Shown in pieces: positions 34,801 to 46,039 of a DNA stretch of 64,000 bases. Every line of letters begins with the position of its first letter. Position 1 is the stretch's first letter. Position numbers and translations under genes: made by a program. The DNA lies in assembly GCF_037893015.1 (NCBI RefSeq), contig NC_133666.1:623979352-624043351 (forward strand), in the 5' to 3' direction. A model generated the notes under the pieces. That model saw only the letters and a list, made by a program, of their open reading frames with translations, was not told the DNA's origin and did no database searches. The stretch comes from Macrotis lagotis. Lineage: Eukaryota; Chordata; Mammalia; Peramelemorphia; Peramelidae.

Positions 34801-35380
34801 TCTTCTAAAGGTGGTCTTCTTGCCTCTTAAAACCCTGTTCTTATTATTGATTTATGCCTCCACCAGTGGCAATACAGTAGCAGTCAACTGAACTTAAAAA
34901 AACAAAAGAATACTTTTCTGCTCAAACTTATTCCTACACGCAGAGCAGTATATATTGCACATAGCAGGCATTTAATAATGTGTTTAATTTTGTTTAATCA
35001 AAGTTAACTTCCAAACCATCTTATACCAGAAATGATATCTTTATTAATTCAATTAAATTAAGGAACTTTAAGCAAATATTGCAATTTAATTTGGAGGGAA
35101 AATTTTATAAAAAAAAATTTTTATTATTATGGACCTGTTAAAGCATCAACAAACATGAACATTTCCTTATAAAAAGAAAAGAAGATTGTATATATGATAC
35201 CATGAATCTCTGATATAGACAGCTTTTTTTAAAGTACATATTAAATTTTACATGTTATTTCTTACACTATCCTGTATCCCCTTCTGAACTTCTATTTTCT
35301 TAAGTGTAATTTTAAAATATTTCATTAACTATTCCTATTTTTTGGTATCCACTACCTCCATAATTCTCTCCCTCCACAAA
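34800..35380. other. 3' flank of KRAB-ZNF, no clear poly(A) site
   Basis: AT-rich. An AATAAA occurs at 34651-34656, only a few bases after the stop, too close to be the likely poly(A) signal. Other variants (ATTAAA, about 35050) are possible. An L2-like tail is at about 34955-34985. Confidence 0.35.
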
Positions 35381-36400
35381 AAGTAAAAATTCTTCCTTCT
35401 AACAAATAGTTGTATTAAAACAATGCCACACATTGATCATGCATGTCGAGAAATTTGTCTTATTCTGTGCCTCTAGTCTATTGCCTCTCTGCCAAGCATT
35501 AAGAAGTATATAATTCATCATCACTCTTCTAGTTGTGATTGATCATTGTATTAGTCATAGTTCTTAAGTCTTTCACAATTGCTTTTCTTTACAATTTGTA
35601 GTCATTGTATTAATAGTTCTCCTAATTCTGTTCACTTCACTGGCATTAGTTCACAAAAGCCCTCTCAGGTTTCTCATTATTTCTCATGGCATAATGGTAT
35701 TCCATTACATTCATTTACCATAATTTGTTCAACCATCTCCCAATTGATTGGCACTCCCTTAGTTTCCAGTTCTTTGTTACTGTAAAAAGCTACTACAAAA
35801 TTTTTTGTACAGAGAAGTCCTTTTCCTCTTTCTTTGATCTCTATTGGTGTAGGCCTAATAGTGGGATCACTAGGTCAGAGTTTAAAGATCTCAGTTTAGT
35901 GATCTTTTATAGTATAATTCCAAATTGCTTCTCAGAATGGTTTGAACCACTTACCAGCTCATCAACGGTACATCAGTATGCCTTTCCAACCACAGACACT
36001 CCAACATTCATTCTCACCCCTATCCCTCCTTTGCCCCTTAATTCAGCTTTAAAGTTACATATTCTAATGAAAGTAGTTTTTTGTATACTTAAATACCCTG
36101 TGGTGAAAATACTTTTTTGTTATATGGGATGTGACTTACTTCTTTGAAAATAGTTTGTTTTGAAGCCTTTGCTAATAATGACAAAGATGTCATAGCTGTT
36201 TTTCTTTACCATAGCCTCTCCATATTTTTGCCATTACAAGCCAAGCAGTTGGTCTCAGCTGCCAGTTTTACTTCCTTTCATATTTTCTCCTTTCAGCCAT
36301 CAGAGGATGACCAGACAGAGAAGAATTTTTTTTTAATTCTCTTCCTTTCTCCCCATGAGGAAGAAGGGAGAGAAAGATAAAACAGTTGATAGTGGGAATA
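35380..36400 (-). repeat. Antisense L1 3' segment
   Basis: Antisense L1: 'GGCATAATGGTATTCCATTA' (about 35688), 'ATTTGTTCAACCATCTCCCA', 'AGTGGGATCACTAGGTCAG' (about 35861), 'CAAATTGCTTCTCAGAATGG'. This mirrors the sense copy at 7960-8900. Open frames here (up to 140 codons, + strand) are antisense shadows. Confidence 0.65.
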
Positions 36401-37015
36401 TAGACTCTCATGGACTGCCTCTTTCAACAGTAAATGGTCTTTCCTGTTTTCCTTATTTTTAAAAGATTACTGTGCTCCTACTTCTGCCTTCTAGCTGGGT
36501 GTAGTTTGTTACATTCCAGGTAGACACTGATAATTGTGCAGCAATGTATTTTATATCCTTGTCATTTGTTCTGTGTAGATGAAGTGCTTGGCACTTTTTG
36601 GTTATTTCATGAGACTGATGTGGATTTCTGTGCTAAAATTGTTCTCATTAAAAATAATAATTTGTTTTTCTGTTTTCCATTTTCATTACCCTTAATTTCA
36701 CCTCGAAGTAATTAATATAAATTTGTTTGCAACAACAAACATTTACTAAAAACCTCCTCAATGTGCATTTAGCTGCACTTGGTTCTGCTCCCAGGGCTCA
36801 GGGCCACAGGCCACAAACTGCCTTTCCGGGTGGGAGAGGTTTCATAGGAGAGCAGGGTAGACTACATCTCAGTTCTCCTTTAATTCTGATGATCACCAAG
36901 CCTAGAGAAAAATTATGACTTCTGAATGAATTGAAGGGGAAAGTACAAAATTCATTTTATGCTCAAGATCCATCAAAGTATAGGCATACAGGGACCATTT
37001 TTAAACATTTAAATA
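36400..37015. other. Intergenic; L2-like piece
   Basis: An L2-type stretch at about 36735-36850 ('AACAAACATTTACTAAAAAC', 'GGGCTCAGGGCCACAGG'). Otherwise no feature. Confidence 0.4.
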
Positions 37016-37019
37016 TCTA

Positions 37020-38620
37020 AAACATCAAACTTCATTTGCCATAAGGATACTCTAGAAAACGTCCCTATAAAAAAAGGAATAAGGTAAGGATGTCCACTCC
37101 ACTCTTTTATATAGTTTTGGAAATGCTAATAAGATGAGAAAGATATTAAAGCCATGAAGATAATTAAGTAGAAAATAAAATTATCCTTATTTGCCGATGA
37201 CAGGAAACCCAGGGAATCAAGAAAGATAGTAATTGGGACTATATACTCTCAAGAAGCAATAGAAAAGAAAATTTCATTCCAAATAACTGAAATAGATTAA
37301 AAATACCTGGGGAGCAGTCCACCAAAACTTTCAAATTAGTGTTTCTTAAATAAAGAACAATTTTAGAAACTGGAGGAATGTTCAGTATCATATCTGGATC
37401 ATGCCAATATAATAAAAGACAATACTACTAAAGGTAATTTATACTTTTAATGCTATAGCATGTTATCAAAGACACTTCATAGAAATTAATCAATTTGGAA
37501 AAATAAAATTATCAGAAATAACAAAGTAGGACAAAGCAGAACTAGCAGTTCCATTCCTCAAACTAAATTACAAAGCACCAGTCATAAAAACCATCTCATA
37601 CTGGTTAAAAAGAAAATCAGTGAAACAAAAAAACTGGAAAACCTGAAACAATGAAACTCAGTAAACCAAAAGAAAATTTAGGAAAAAAACTCCCTATTTG
37701 ATAAAAACTGGAAAAAGTGTTAGTAGCATGGAAGAATTTTAGCTTAGGACAGCACTTAACAGTATATAATTTATTCTAATCTATATGTGATCTTAACATT
37801 AAAGATCATAATTATTTTAAAAATTATAAGAAAAACATTACATTTCACCACTACACACAGGTAAAATATTCAACCAAATAAAAGATAAAGAAATTACAAA
37901 AGGAAAATAGATAACTGATTGCCTGAAACTGAAAAGCTGCTCATTAAGAATATCCAGAATAAGAACAGAAGTCAAATGGAGAAAAAAGAACTTTTGTATA
38001 AAAGTTCTCTGATAAAAGTTTGGCATCCAAAATATAGAAATAATTTACATATATACACACTGTCCCAAAGATCTTAGTGCATATTTGAGCTTGTTGGGCA
38101 ATAAAATATCTAAACAAATCATGGTACATAGAATGTTACTGTGCTAGTAGAAATTATAAATAATAAAGTATAGAAAGATCTACAGAAAACTGATGTAAAG
38201 TGAAATTAAGCAGTCAAGAAAATCAAATATATGATGTCAGTAATGTAAATGGAAAAAATTCCACAAAGCAAGAATGAATTGCAAAAGTACAAGAACTGGA
38301 GTGAAAGAAGAAATCTGAAAAAACTATCCTTATCCCATTTCCCGTACCATGTTCAGAGATTCACGAATGGAGTTCACTGCACATATTTTCAGGATTTTCA
38401 ATGTATTAATCAGTAATGCTGACTCGTCATTAAAAAACATTTTTATATGAAACAGTTTCCTGTGAGAGATAAAAATACTGGGGGGGAGACATTCTGATGC
38501 TGTAGGAAAAATGTCAAAACATTTAAAAAAAAAAGATTTAAGAGCCAGACCCTCTAGTATTAAACTTCCTATAGGGAATGTGGGCCCCAACCAGATCAAA
38601 ATATAATTGAGAAATTTTTA
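37020..38620 (+). repeat. L1 ORF2 reverse-transcriptase to 3' end fragment
   Basis: Sense L1. 'AATAAGGTAAGGATGTCCAC' (about 37078), then 'AAATTATCCTTATTTGCCGATGAC' (37178-37202, in two pieces) encodes the reverse-transcriptase core motif LSLFADD in a degenerate form. Continues through 'CAGTTCCATTCCTCAAAC', 'AAAGCACCAGTCATAAAAAC' and 'TCTGATAAAAGTTTGGCATC' to a 3' end near 38300-38600. Many stops; not active. Confidence 0.7.
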
Positions 38621-38795
38621 ATAAAATAAAACACAAATATTAGCTTGTGGTTTTCTAAGACAATATGCTGCCTGCAAGGACACTTATATGCATTTTAATT
38701 TTTTACCACTGCTCTAGGATATTTTTATTTTAACAAAATATGACTCCTGATTTCCACTCTGCTACTATCAAAAATATTTATTAAAACTTACTCTC

Positions 38796-38952
38796 AGGGC
38801 GTCTAGGTGGCGTAGTGGATAAAGCACTGGCCCTGGAGTCAGGAGTACCTGGGTTCAAATCCGATCTCAGACATTTAATAATTACCTAGCTATGTGGCCT
38901 TGGGCAAACTACTTAACCCCATTTGCCTTACAAAAAACCTAAAAAAAAAACC
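38796..38952 (+). repeat. tRNA-derived SINE (first of tandem pair)
   Basis: Full-length sense SINE flanked by AAACTTACTCTC at 38784-38795 and 38953-38964 (12-bp target-site duplication). Confidence 0.94.
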
Positions 38953-38964
38953 AAACTTACTCTC

Positions 38965-39115
38965 CAGGGCAGCTAGTTGGTGCAGTGGATAAAGTACCAA
39001 CCCTGGAGTCAGGAGGACCTGAGTTCAAATGTGACTTCAGACACTTAATTACCTAGCTGTGTGGCCTTGGGAAAGTTACTTAACCCCACTGCCTTGCAAA
39101 AAAAAAAAAAAAAAC
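38965..39115 (+). repeat. tRNA-derived SINE (second of tandem pair)
   Basis: Second sense SINE immediately after the duplicated AAACTTACTCTC. More diverged than the first ('AGCTAGTTGGTGCAGTGG', 'AAAGTACCAACCCTGG') and lacking 'AATA' in 'ACTTAATTACC'. The older copy was probably the target, with the younger one inserted just 5' of it. Confidence 0.93.
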
Positions 39116-39119
39116 CTTA

Positions 39120-40045
39120 ATTTGTGCCAGATATTGTGCTAAATGCTAGAAAGAAAAGCAAAAACAAAAATAGTGCTTGCCTCAAGGAGCTTACTCACTA
39201 ATGGAGAAGAATACATGTAAATGTACAAGGTATACACAGTAGAGTATTGACCTCAAACACTACCTTGCCCTGATTGCCTTAAAAAAAAAATAAAAGGTCT
39301 ACACAGTAGAAGGAAGGTAACCTCAGAGTATGTGTTTTTAATCATTTTTGTATCAGGGATCTTTTTGGTGGTTTAGTGAAACCTACAGACTCCTTTTAAA
39401 AATATTTTTAAATTCATAAAATATTACAAAGAAAACCATTTATATTTAAATACAATTACATGCAAAAAAAAGTTTTTTTTAAAACAAGGTCATGGACCTC
39501 AGTTTAAAAACCTTTCCAGTGATGGAAAAAGCTCAGGTGATTGAGGGTAAGCTTTTTCCCCATCACCATCCTCTTGCAAGATGATTGGTTTGTAATTTTC
39601 TTATGATACATTAATTTGTATTATATTGAGTCATATCCCTTATACCTACAATCTACAGATATTACTTTCTTCTTGCCTGGGCATCCTCTACTCTCCTACC
39701 CTATAACCACTTCCTAATCAATGTGGACAATGATAACCTACCTACCTAAATTCAATGTCTAATATACTGTCATCCTACCCTACCCACCTGAGGAAGCAAT
39801 GAGAAGGAATGCATGAAGGGTTAAGTGTTTAGGGGAGAGTAGGAATACCCTTTCTTTAAAGGAAGAATGAGGGAATAGGTGATGAAAAAGAGAAATGGAG
39901 GAAGCTTATACTGAATCTGTCTTCCTAATGAACTAGGAGATAAGTTATCAATCAGGAGTATAGGGGAATTTGGGGTAAGAGAAAAAAAGTTTGGAATGGG
40001 TGGGAAAGGAGAACTGATAAAGTAGAAAGATTGTTCAGTAGCAAC
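39120..40045. other. Intergenic; L2-like pieces
   Basis: About 39118-39235 resembles L2 ('GTGCCAGATATTGTGCTAAA', 'CCTCAAGGAGCTTACTCAC'). The rest is not recognised; no coding signal. Confidence 0.4.
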
Positions 40046-40049
40046 AGCA

Positions 40050-40480
40050 AAGTGCTTAGGTGAATCAGAATTTAGAAGAGTTCCTCAGTAACTTTCTAAT
40101 CAAATCCACACCTGGAAAACAATTTCCTCTACACAACACCAAACTAATGATCAATCCTTTGCTTGAACATCTCCAGTGAAGAGGAATCCACTGCCTTTCC
40201 AGGCAATCCATTTCACTTTAGATAGCTCTCACTATTGGGAAGTTTTTCCTGATATCCCAACCCAAAGAAGCCTATTTGCTTCTTGGTCTCTCTGACCCAT
40301 TGCTTCCAGTTCTACCCTCTGGGATCCAAAAGAAGCATAATCTCTTCTAAATGAGAACCCTTCCTTCAGATACTTGAAAGAAACTATCATAACTATTCTC
40401 TCTAAATATCCCTAGTCCCTTCAACTGATTCTCATGAAAACAACTTTCCTCTGAATTGTAATAATGTCAATAAAACTGAC
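40050..40480 (-). repeat. CR1/L3 LINE relic
   Basis: Antisense CR1/L3-type text: 'GAACATCTCCAGTGAAGAGG' (about 40166), 'TCCATTTCACTTTAGATAGC', 'TATTGGGAAGTTTTTCCTGA', 'TTCAGATACTTGAAAGAAAC'. A clear representative of the family also seen at 15.7 and 54.8 kb. Confidence 0.6.
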
Positions 40481-40640
40481 CTCATCCAACACATTCCCTT
40501 TTTGGTTTTGTAACTTTGGACACCTTTTTATAATGTACCTAAGACTATTATCTTCTGTTAAGGGATTTTTTTAATTATAAAATTATATCTTTTCTCTCTG
40601 AAAGAAAATGAATTGTTATTGCTTCCATAAGAATATATAG

Positions 40641-40788
40641 GGGCGGGGCGGCTAGGTGGCACAGTGGGATAGAGTGCCAGCCCTGAGTCAGGAGTACCTG
40701 AGTTCAAATCCAGCCTCAGACACTTAATAATTACCTAGCTGTGTGGCCTTGGGCAAGCCACTTAACCCCATTGTCTTACAAAAAAAAA
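40641..40788 (+). repeat. tRNA-derived SINE
   Basis: Sense copy: 'GGCTAGGTGGCACAGTGGGA', 'GTACCTGAGTTCAAATCCAG', 'CTGTGTGGCCTTGGGCAAGC', A-rich end. Confidence 0.93.
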
Positions 40789-40789
40789 G

Positions 40790-41370
40790 AAGAAAGGGAC
40801 AGGATGAGGGGGAATAGGGGGAGGGAAGGGGGGAATAGGTGATAGAAGAAAGGGAAGATTGAGGGGGAGGGTACTCAGATTCAACACACTTTTGGAGAGG
40901 GCCAAGATGAAAGGAGAAAGAGAATAGAATAAATGAGTGAGGAGAAATAGAGTGGAGGGAAATACAGCTAGTAATAGGAACTGAGGGAAAAATATTGAAG
41001 CAACTTTTCTGGTGGACTTATGATAAAGAAAGCAACTCACCCCAGAGATAGAGCCATTGAAATCTGAACACAGACTGAAGTACAATTTTTTTTCTCTCTC
41101 TCTCTATTCTTGAGCTTTCTCATCTTCTTGAGGGGTGGGAGGGGTTTATGTTTATTCTTATGTTTACTCTTATAACATTCAATTTACATCAATGTATGGC
41201 ATGGAAACAATGTAGAGACTGTCAGACAGCCTTCTGTTGAGAAGGAGAAAGGAGGAGGGGGGGGGAAATTGTAGAATTCAGAACCTTGCAAAAAATGATG
41301 GGTACATATTACTATTGTATATAATTGGAAAACAAATAAAATGCTAAAATGTTAAAAAAAAAATAAGGAA
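40790..41370 (+). repeat. L1 3' UTR and tail
   Basis: Purine-rich stretch 40800-41000, then the L1 terminus: 'GAAAGGAGGAGGGGGGGGGA' (about 41248), 'GTATATAATTGGAAAACAAA', 'AATAAAATGCTAAAATG' and a poly(A) run at about 41355-41365. The 107-codon minus-strand frame here is an antisense shadow of the purine tract. Confidence 0.6.
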
Positions 41371-42600
41371 ATAGTTTTCTGCCACATGTGTTTTCTACAC
41401 ATATGCCTATCTACTTATTGAACTTTAAGTAAGTGTCCAGACAGTCTGTGTTTTTGTGAAAGAGTATGTCCCAGACTTTTAGAGGAAAAGTTTTATTCAA
41501 ACTGCTTTTGCTATACCTTCTTGGTAAATTCCTTATCCAAAAGCTACTAACTAATTGTTAGTGTGGAGTATGCAGGTTGGGGGCTCAAAAGTGATAGTAT
41601 TAGAAATTACAGTCCAACAGAGTTACCTCTAAAATCCTGAGGAAATAAATATTCTAGGCACCTCAATTCAGTTAAGGAAATGGCTACAGAGGGGGAACTA
41701 CAGCTCAGATGAATATGGCACTAAAGCATGAATCCTTTCTAACTTATCAGTGTCCTTCCTGAAAAGTAGCTCCCAAAATTAAATGCAATATTCCAGAAAT
41801 AGACTGATAAGACTTTGTATATAATAAGAATTTTTTTTATTCAGTCAGTAATACAAACTAAGATTACAGTAGCTTTCTTGCTTACTATTATCACTCGGTT
41901 GATTCATATTGAACTTGAACTAAATCCCCCTGATGTTTTTGTTTTTGTTTTCAGACAATTTGCTATATAATCATACCTTTCCCATCTTGGACTGGTAAAG
42001 CTGACTTTTCATTTAACTTTATTAAATTTTATTTTGTTAAATTCAGCTCAATGTCTTAGTCTATCAAAATCACAGCCCTCTTTAATCTTTGGTTTCTATT
42101 CCCTGGTTCTTCCACACTTCTATAGACATAGTCAGATCTCTCCTACTTTGAGAAAAAAAAAGCTCACTTTATCCAGCCTTCCCTTCATACTATCTTTCTA
42201 TAACTTTTTTTCACAAACTCCCCCCCCAAAAAAAATCTGTATTCATTGCTTCTGTGCAAAGTCAGCCACTTGCAGACTCAGACTGAGTGACCCCATGTTT
42301 AAAACCTTGCTTAAATTTTGAGTGTATGCATAGTCAGCCTATAGGAGATGGCAATCTGGAAATAACCTTGGCAGCATGCACATTTAAATTTGTGATGAGG
42401 CAGCACAAATTCCACACCCTTACCCTTATATGAAAATTGTTTTCTCATCTATAAAAGAAGCTGTGGTTTGAAATCCTTCCAGTCTACATTCCAACCGCTT
42501 GATGCCTCAGTGTACTAATTAACTCCTTTGTCTTATTTTCTGAATTTGCCTTATTGATCAGGGCAAAGGGAACCAGGATTTTCTCTTAATATTTCCACTT
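41370..42600 (-). other. Intergenic with CR1/L3-like pieces
   Basis: About 41720-42180 contains CR1/L3-like text ('GTAGCTCCCAAAATTAAATG', 'ATATTCCAGAAATAGACTG'). No coding signal. Confidence 0.4.
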
Positions 42601-42606
42601 TCTTGT

Positions 42607-42778
42607 TTTGTTTTGTTTTGTTTTGTTTTTTAGGATTTTTATGTAAGGCAAACGGGGTTAAGTGGCTTGCCCAAGGCCACACAGCTAGGTAATTATTTAG
42701 TGTCTGAGACCGGATTTGAACTCAGGTACTCCTGACTCCAGGGCCGGTGCTTTATCCACTACGTCACCTAGCTGCCCC
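42607..42778 (-). repeat. tRNA-derived SINE with 17-bp TSD
   Basis: Antisense full-length SINE with a perfect 17-bp target-site duplication TATTTCCACTTTCTTGT (42590-42606 and 42779-42795). Its tail, on the minus strand, has become an (AAAAC)n repeat, seen here as TTTTG units. Confidence 0.96.
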
Positions 42779-42799
42779 TATTTCCACTTTCTTGTAAGT

Positions 42800-43265
42800 A
42801 CCCGGAATACCAAGCTCACATGTGGGACTCCAATAATACCTACCCCAGGCTCAATGTATTCTACAGATCCACACTTACTCAAAAATATAACCCAGATTTG
42901 TGTGCTTTTACCCCTTAATCAATTGAGGACCCAATAAGTTCAAAGTATTTAATCAAATGATATGTTAAGAAATATCACATAGAATATTCTTCCCAAACTT
43001 AGAGTATGATAGGAACAAAAAAATTGGCTAACTAATTTTCCAATTTCCCACTAACTCTAAAATCCTGTAAGAAACATCTTGAGTCCTCTCCAGTTTATCA
43101 AGGGTTTCCTTGAAGCATGACTCCCAAAACTAAAAACAAGAATATAGATATGACTCAATCAAACAACAGTATAGCAGCATCTCTCTATGTTTAGAACATA
43201 ACTGCTTAGTAAATAAGCCATGAGAAAAAAACACTATAAAAATTCAGAGCATCAATTAATAAATC
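42800..43265. other. Intergenic, CR1/L3-like piece
   Basis: About 43080-43190 has 'AAGCATGACTCCCAAAACTA' and 'AGATATGACTCAATCAAAC', resembling CR1/L3. Otherwise no feature. Confidence 0.35.
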
Positions 43266-43271
43266 AACAAG

Positions 43272-43421
43272 AAGGAGCAGCTAGGTGGAGCAGTGGATAA
43301 AGCACCGGCCCTGGAGACAGGAGTAACTGGGTTCAAATCAGGTCTCAGACACTTAATAATTACCTAGCTGTGTGGCCTTGGGCAAGCCGCTTAACCCTAT
43401 TTGCCTTGCAAAAACCTAAAA
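43272..43421 (+). repeat. tRNA-derived SINE with AAGC/AATC repeat tail
   Basis: Full-length sense SINE. Its tail is followed by tandem AAGC units (about 43428-43450), then AATC units. 'AATCAACAAG' flanks both ends as target-site duplication, so the tetranucleotide repeat grew from the SINE tail. Confidence 0.93.
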
Positions 43422-43429
43422 ATGAATCA

Positions 43430-43782
43430 AGCAAGCAAGCAAGCAAGCAACCAATCAATCAATCAACAAGAGATCCTAAAAAAATTCAAGCCTTAAAGAA
43501 ATGACAATGCTCTTTATAAAAATTACAAAACAAAGTGATCTGATGAAACACAATATTAGAAATTCCAAAATAGCCCAAATGAGAAATGAAATCAATAACA
43601 GAATTGGGGATGACTATACATCATTCGCATAAGTTGTAGTTGCCAGTGCAAAAATTTTTAAATTAGCAGAATAAAAAGAATTCAAGATGGAGAATTACTC
43701 CAAAAAAAAAGTATCATGGGAATTTTTAAATTTTTTCATTAATTATTTGAGATTTAGGGAGATTTCTCAAAGTCTGTCTTTT
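43430..43782. other. Tetranucleotide repeat and unrecognised DNA
   Basis: The AAGC/AATC array runs to about 43470. The rest is A-rich, perhaps LINE-derived, without coding signal. Confidence 0.45.
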
Positions 43783-43784
43783 GG

Positions 43785-43940
43785 GTTTTTTTTTTTTTTG
43801 CTTTTTGCAAGGCAATGGGGTTAAGTGACTTGTACAGAATCACACAGCTAGGTAATTATTAAGTGTCTAAGACCACATTTGAACTCAGCTCCTCCTGACT
43901 CCAAGGCTGGTGCTCTAACCAGTGTGCCACCTAGCTACCC
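43785..43940 (-). repeat. tRNA-derived SINE
   Basis: Antisense copy beginning with a poly-T run: 'TTTTTGCAAGGCAATGGGGT', 'CTAGGTAATTATTAAGTGTC', 'AACCAGTGTGCCACCTAGCT'. Confidence 0.92.
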
Positions 43941-44250
43941 CCCAAAATCTCTCTTAATAATCATATACCAAAACAAAAGCTGTCCCATGAGATGTGGGAA
44001 AAAAATTTAGATAAGAAGCCAGAGAAAGAAACCCAATTGTTCCTAACTCCTTAGTGACATGTAAACCCTTCTCAAACAGCCTACTGTGAATCCTCTCAAT
44101 ATAGTTTAATCTGTAACCTGTCTTAGTTTATCTATATAGTTTGTTTAATGAAATTTGTTTCCTTAGGGGATATATGAGTTTATGACTCTGTTTGTTCAAC
44201 TTTTATAACACTGAAGGAAATATAGATTATGGCTCTCTTGTCTTTTTTTA

Positions 44251-44388
44251 AAATTTTTATAAATTTATTTAAGGTAATAGGATTAAATTACTTGCCCAAG
44301 GAGCTAGGCAATTATTAAGTAACTGAGGTGGGATTTGAACTCAGGTCCTCCTGACTTCAGAACCAGTTACTCTCATCTAGTTGCACTT
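44251..44388 (-). repeat. tRNA-derived SINE, old
   Basis: Diverged antisense copy: 'AATAGGATTAAATTACTTGC', 'GAGCTAGGCAATTATTAAG', 'GGATTTGAACTCAGGTCCTC'. Part of the 'GGCCACACAGCTAGG' block is deleted. Confidence 0.8.
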
Positions 44389-44399
44389 GTCTCATTTTT

Positions 44400-44580
44400 A
44401 AAATTTAAATATGTTATTTATTTATTATTCCAACAATCATTTTCTGAAAAGTTTTAACTTTTACAATTTTCTCCCTCCTTTCCTTCCCCTTCCCCAGACA
44501 GAAAGCATTCTAATATAGGTTATACATGTATAACCATGCTAAAACATAGGTCCATATTAATTAATCTATCTTCTCTTGAA
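44400..44580 (-). repeat. Antisense L1 3' end
   Basis: 'TTTATTATTCCAACAATCAT', the pyrimidine tract 'TCCCTCCTTTCCTTCCCC', and 'GGTTATACATGTATAACCAT' form the antisense L1 3' UTR module also at 11.3 kb. Confidence 0.55.
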
Positions 44581-46035
44581 CTTTTATGGCCTAAGAGGAA
44601 TGAACAAGGTTGTCATATATAAATGAATTATATCTCTGATATAATTTTACCTAAAAACCTTGTCAGAATCTTCCTAATTGTTCAGGTTTTCTCTGAGATC
44701 TGAACCTATGTTTGAGCATAATAATAAAACCTACGTTTTTATCTCCTTAATTTCTGTGTTGTAATAAATATATATTTGATAACAGTTACCCACCACATGA
44801 ATTCAGAAAGGAGATATTTTTTCCCATAACAAAATGGAAAACAGATGAACAGATCAGAATACAAAAATTCTTAAGAGGAAGAAAATCTGGCAGAAGCAAA
44901 CAACATTAAAAGATAATGTTAATCATAATTTCTCTTTGGCTAAAACAAAACAACAAAATTAGTTTTATAAATGAAGTTTAATTCTCTAGGATCTTTCCAA
45001 AATCCATGGGTGGATGGCAACTTTACAAATGCCAACCTTGACCCAAGATTTTGGGGAATTTTTATACAATTTAAACAAAGAACAATACAACTTTAGTCAG
45101 TCAACCAATGAGATTTTACATAGATGACATGGTTTTACAATCTTCTTCTCTCAAATCTTATAATATTTACTGAAAATTCCTATTGATAAGAATTCCACTT
45201 ATGGGGAAGAGTAAATGTTTACAAACAATAGAGTTTTCTCTCTGCTCATCCAGGGTGACTCTTACTTATCTTAAAGTTTGTTGATCAGGCACTAACATTG
45301 TGATAAGCAGATAGTACTGACACAGGTGAAGTCATCATTCTAGGAGACAGGCCTTACATACCAGACTAGTATATTATAACCCTTAGTTAAAGGTTAAGAG
45401 ACTAACTTCTGATCAGTAATATATAGATCAAGAAATATTAATTCCATCTTAAGAGAATATCAGGTTAGATAACAAGAACATGATCTCTCCAAAATCCAAA
45501 GCCTTGAAAACATTGTTCAGAGAAAACTTTACCATCATATGACTCCCTGAAAAACATGTATTTAATCTAATATCCTTTCATAGTTTATTAATATTTCTTG
45601 ATCTGTATAGTTCCAATTAAAATAATAATAACTATTATTATTATTATCATTCTGTTAGCTCTAATTGAGGATTGTAGGTTCTGAATGTTTATCTCTGTTT
45701 CCCCAAAGGGTCTGTCCTTTTGGATAGAACAAAGGGAAAAGGTTTTATCTGTGCAGATCTTTTTAAATGTGCATCTCAGGGAATGGCTTTCAAGTTGTGT
45801 ATTAGATTGAGAGTCATCCTAGCAAGACAGGAAAAAACTGCTCTGGTTATCTAGAAGAGATAAATTCTTTCCTTTTTGACACCCTGATAAGAAGAGACAG
45901 CAGTCCTGGAGGAAATTACATCTTGTCAAGTTGGACACAGGAATTATAAATTAGATAATACTCTAAGTAATCAATGACAAATAAATGTATAATTTGATTG
46001 GTTAGCCACCAATAGTTTTATGATTCTGTGTTCAT
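44580..46035. other. Intergenic, possible LTR material, not resolved
   Basis: No gene. Two AATAAA-type signals (about 44722 and 44764) in a context of about 200 bp with TATA-like text hint at LTR-derived sequence, but I cannot define TG...CA ends. The final 300 bp before the CpG island are unremarkable. Confidence 0.3.
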
Positions 46036-46039
46036 TCTG

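Noticed and set aside
40762..41085. 107-codon minus-strand frame
   Set aside because: Lies over the purine-rich L1 3' region and SINE tail; a low-complexity product.
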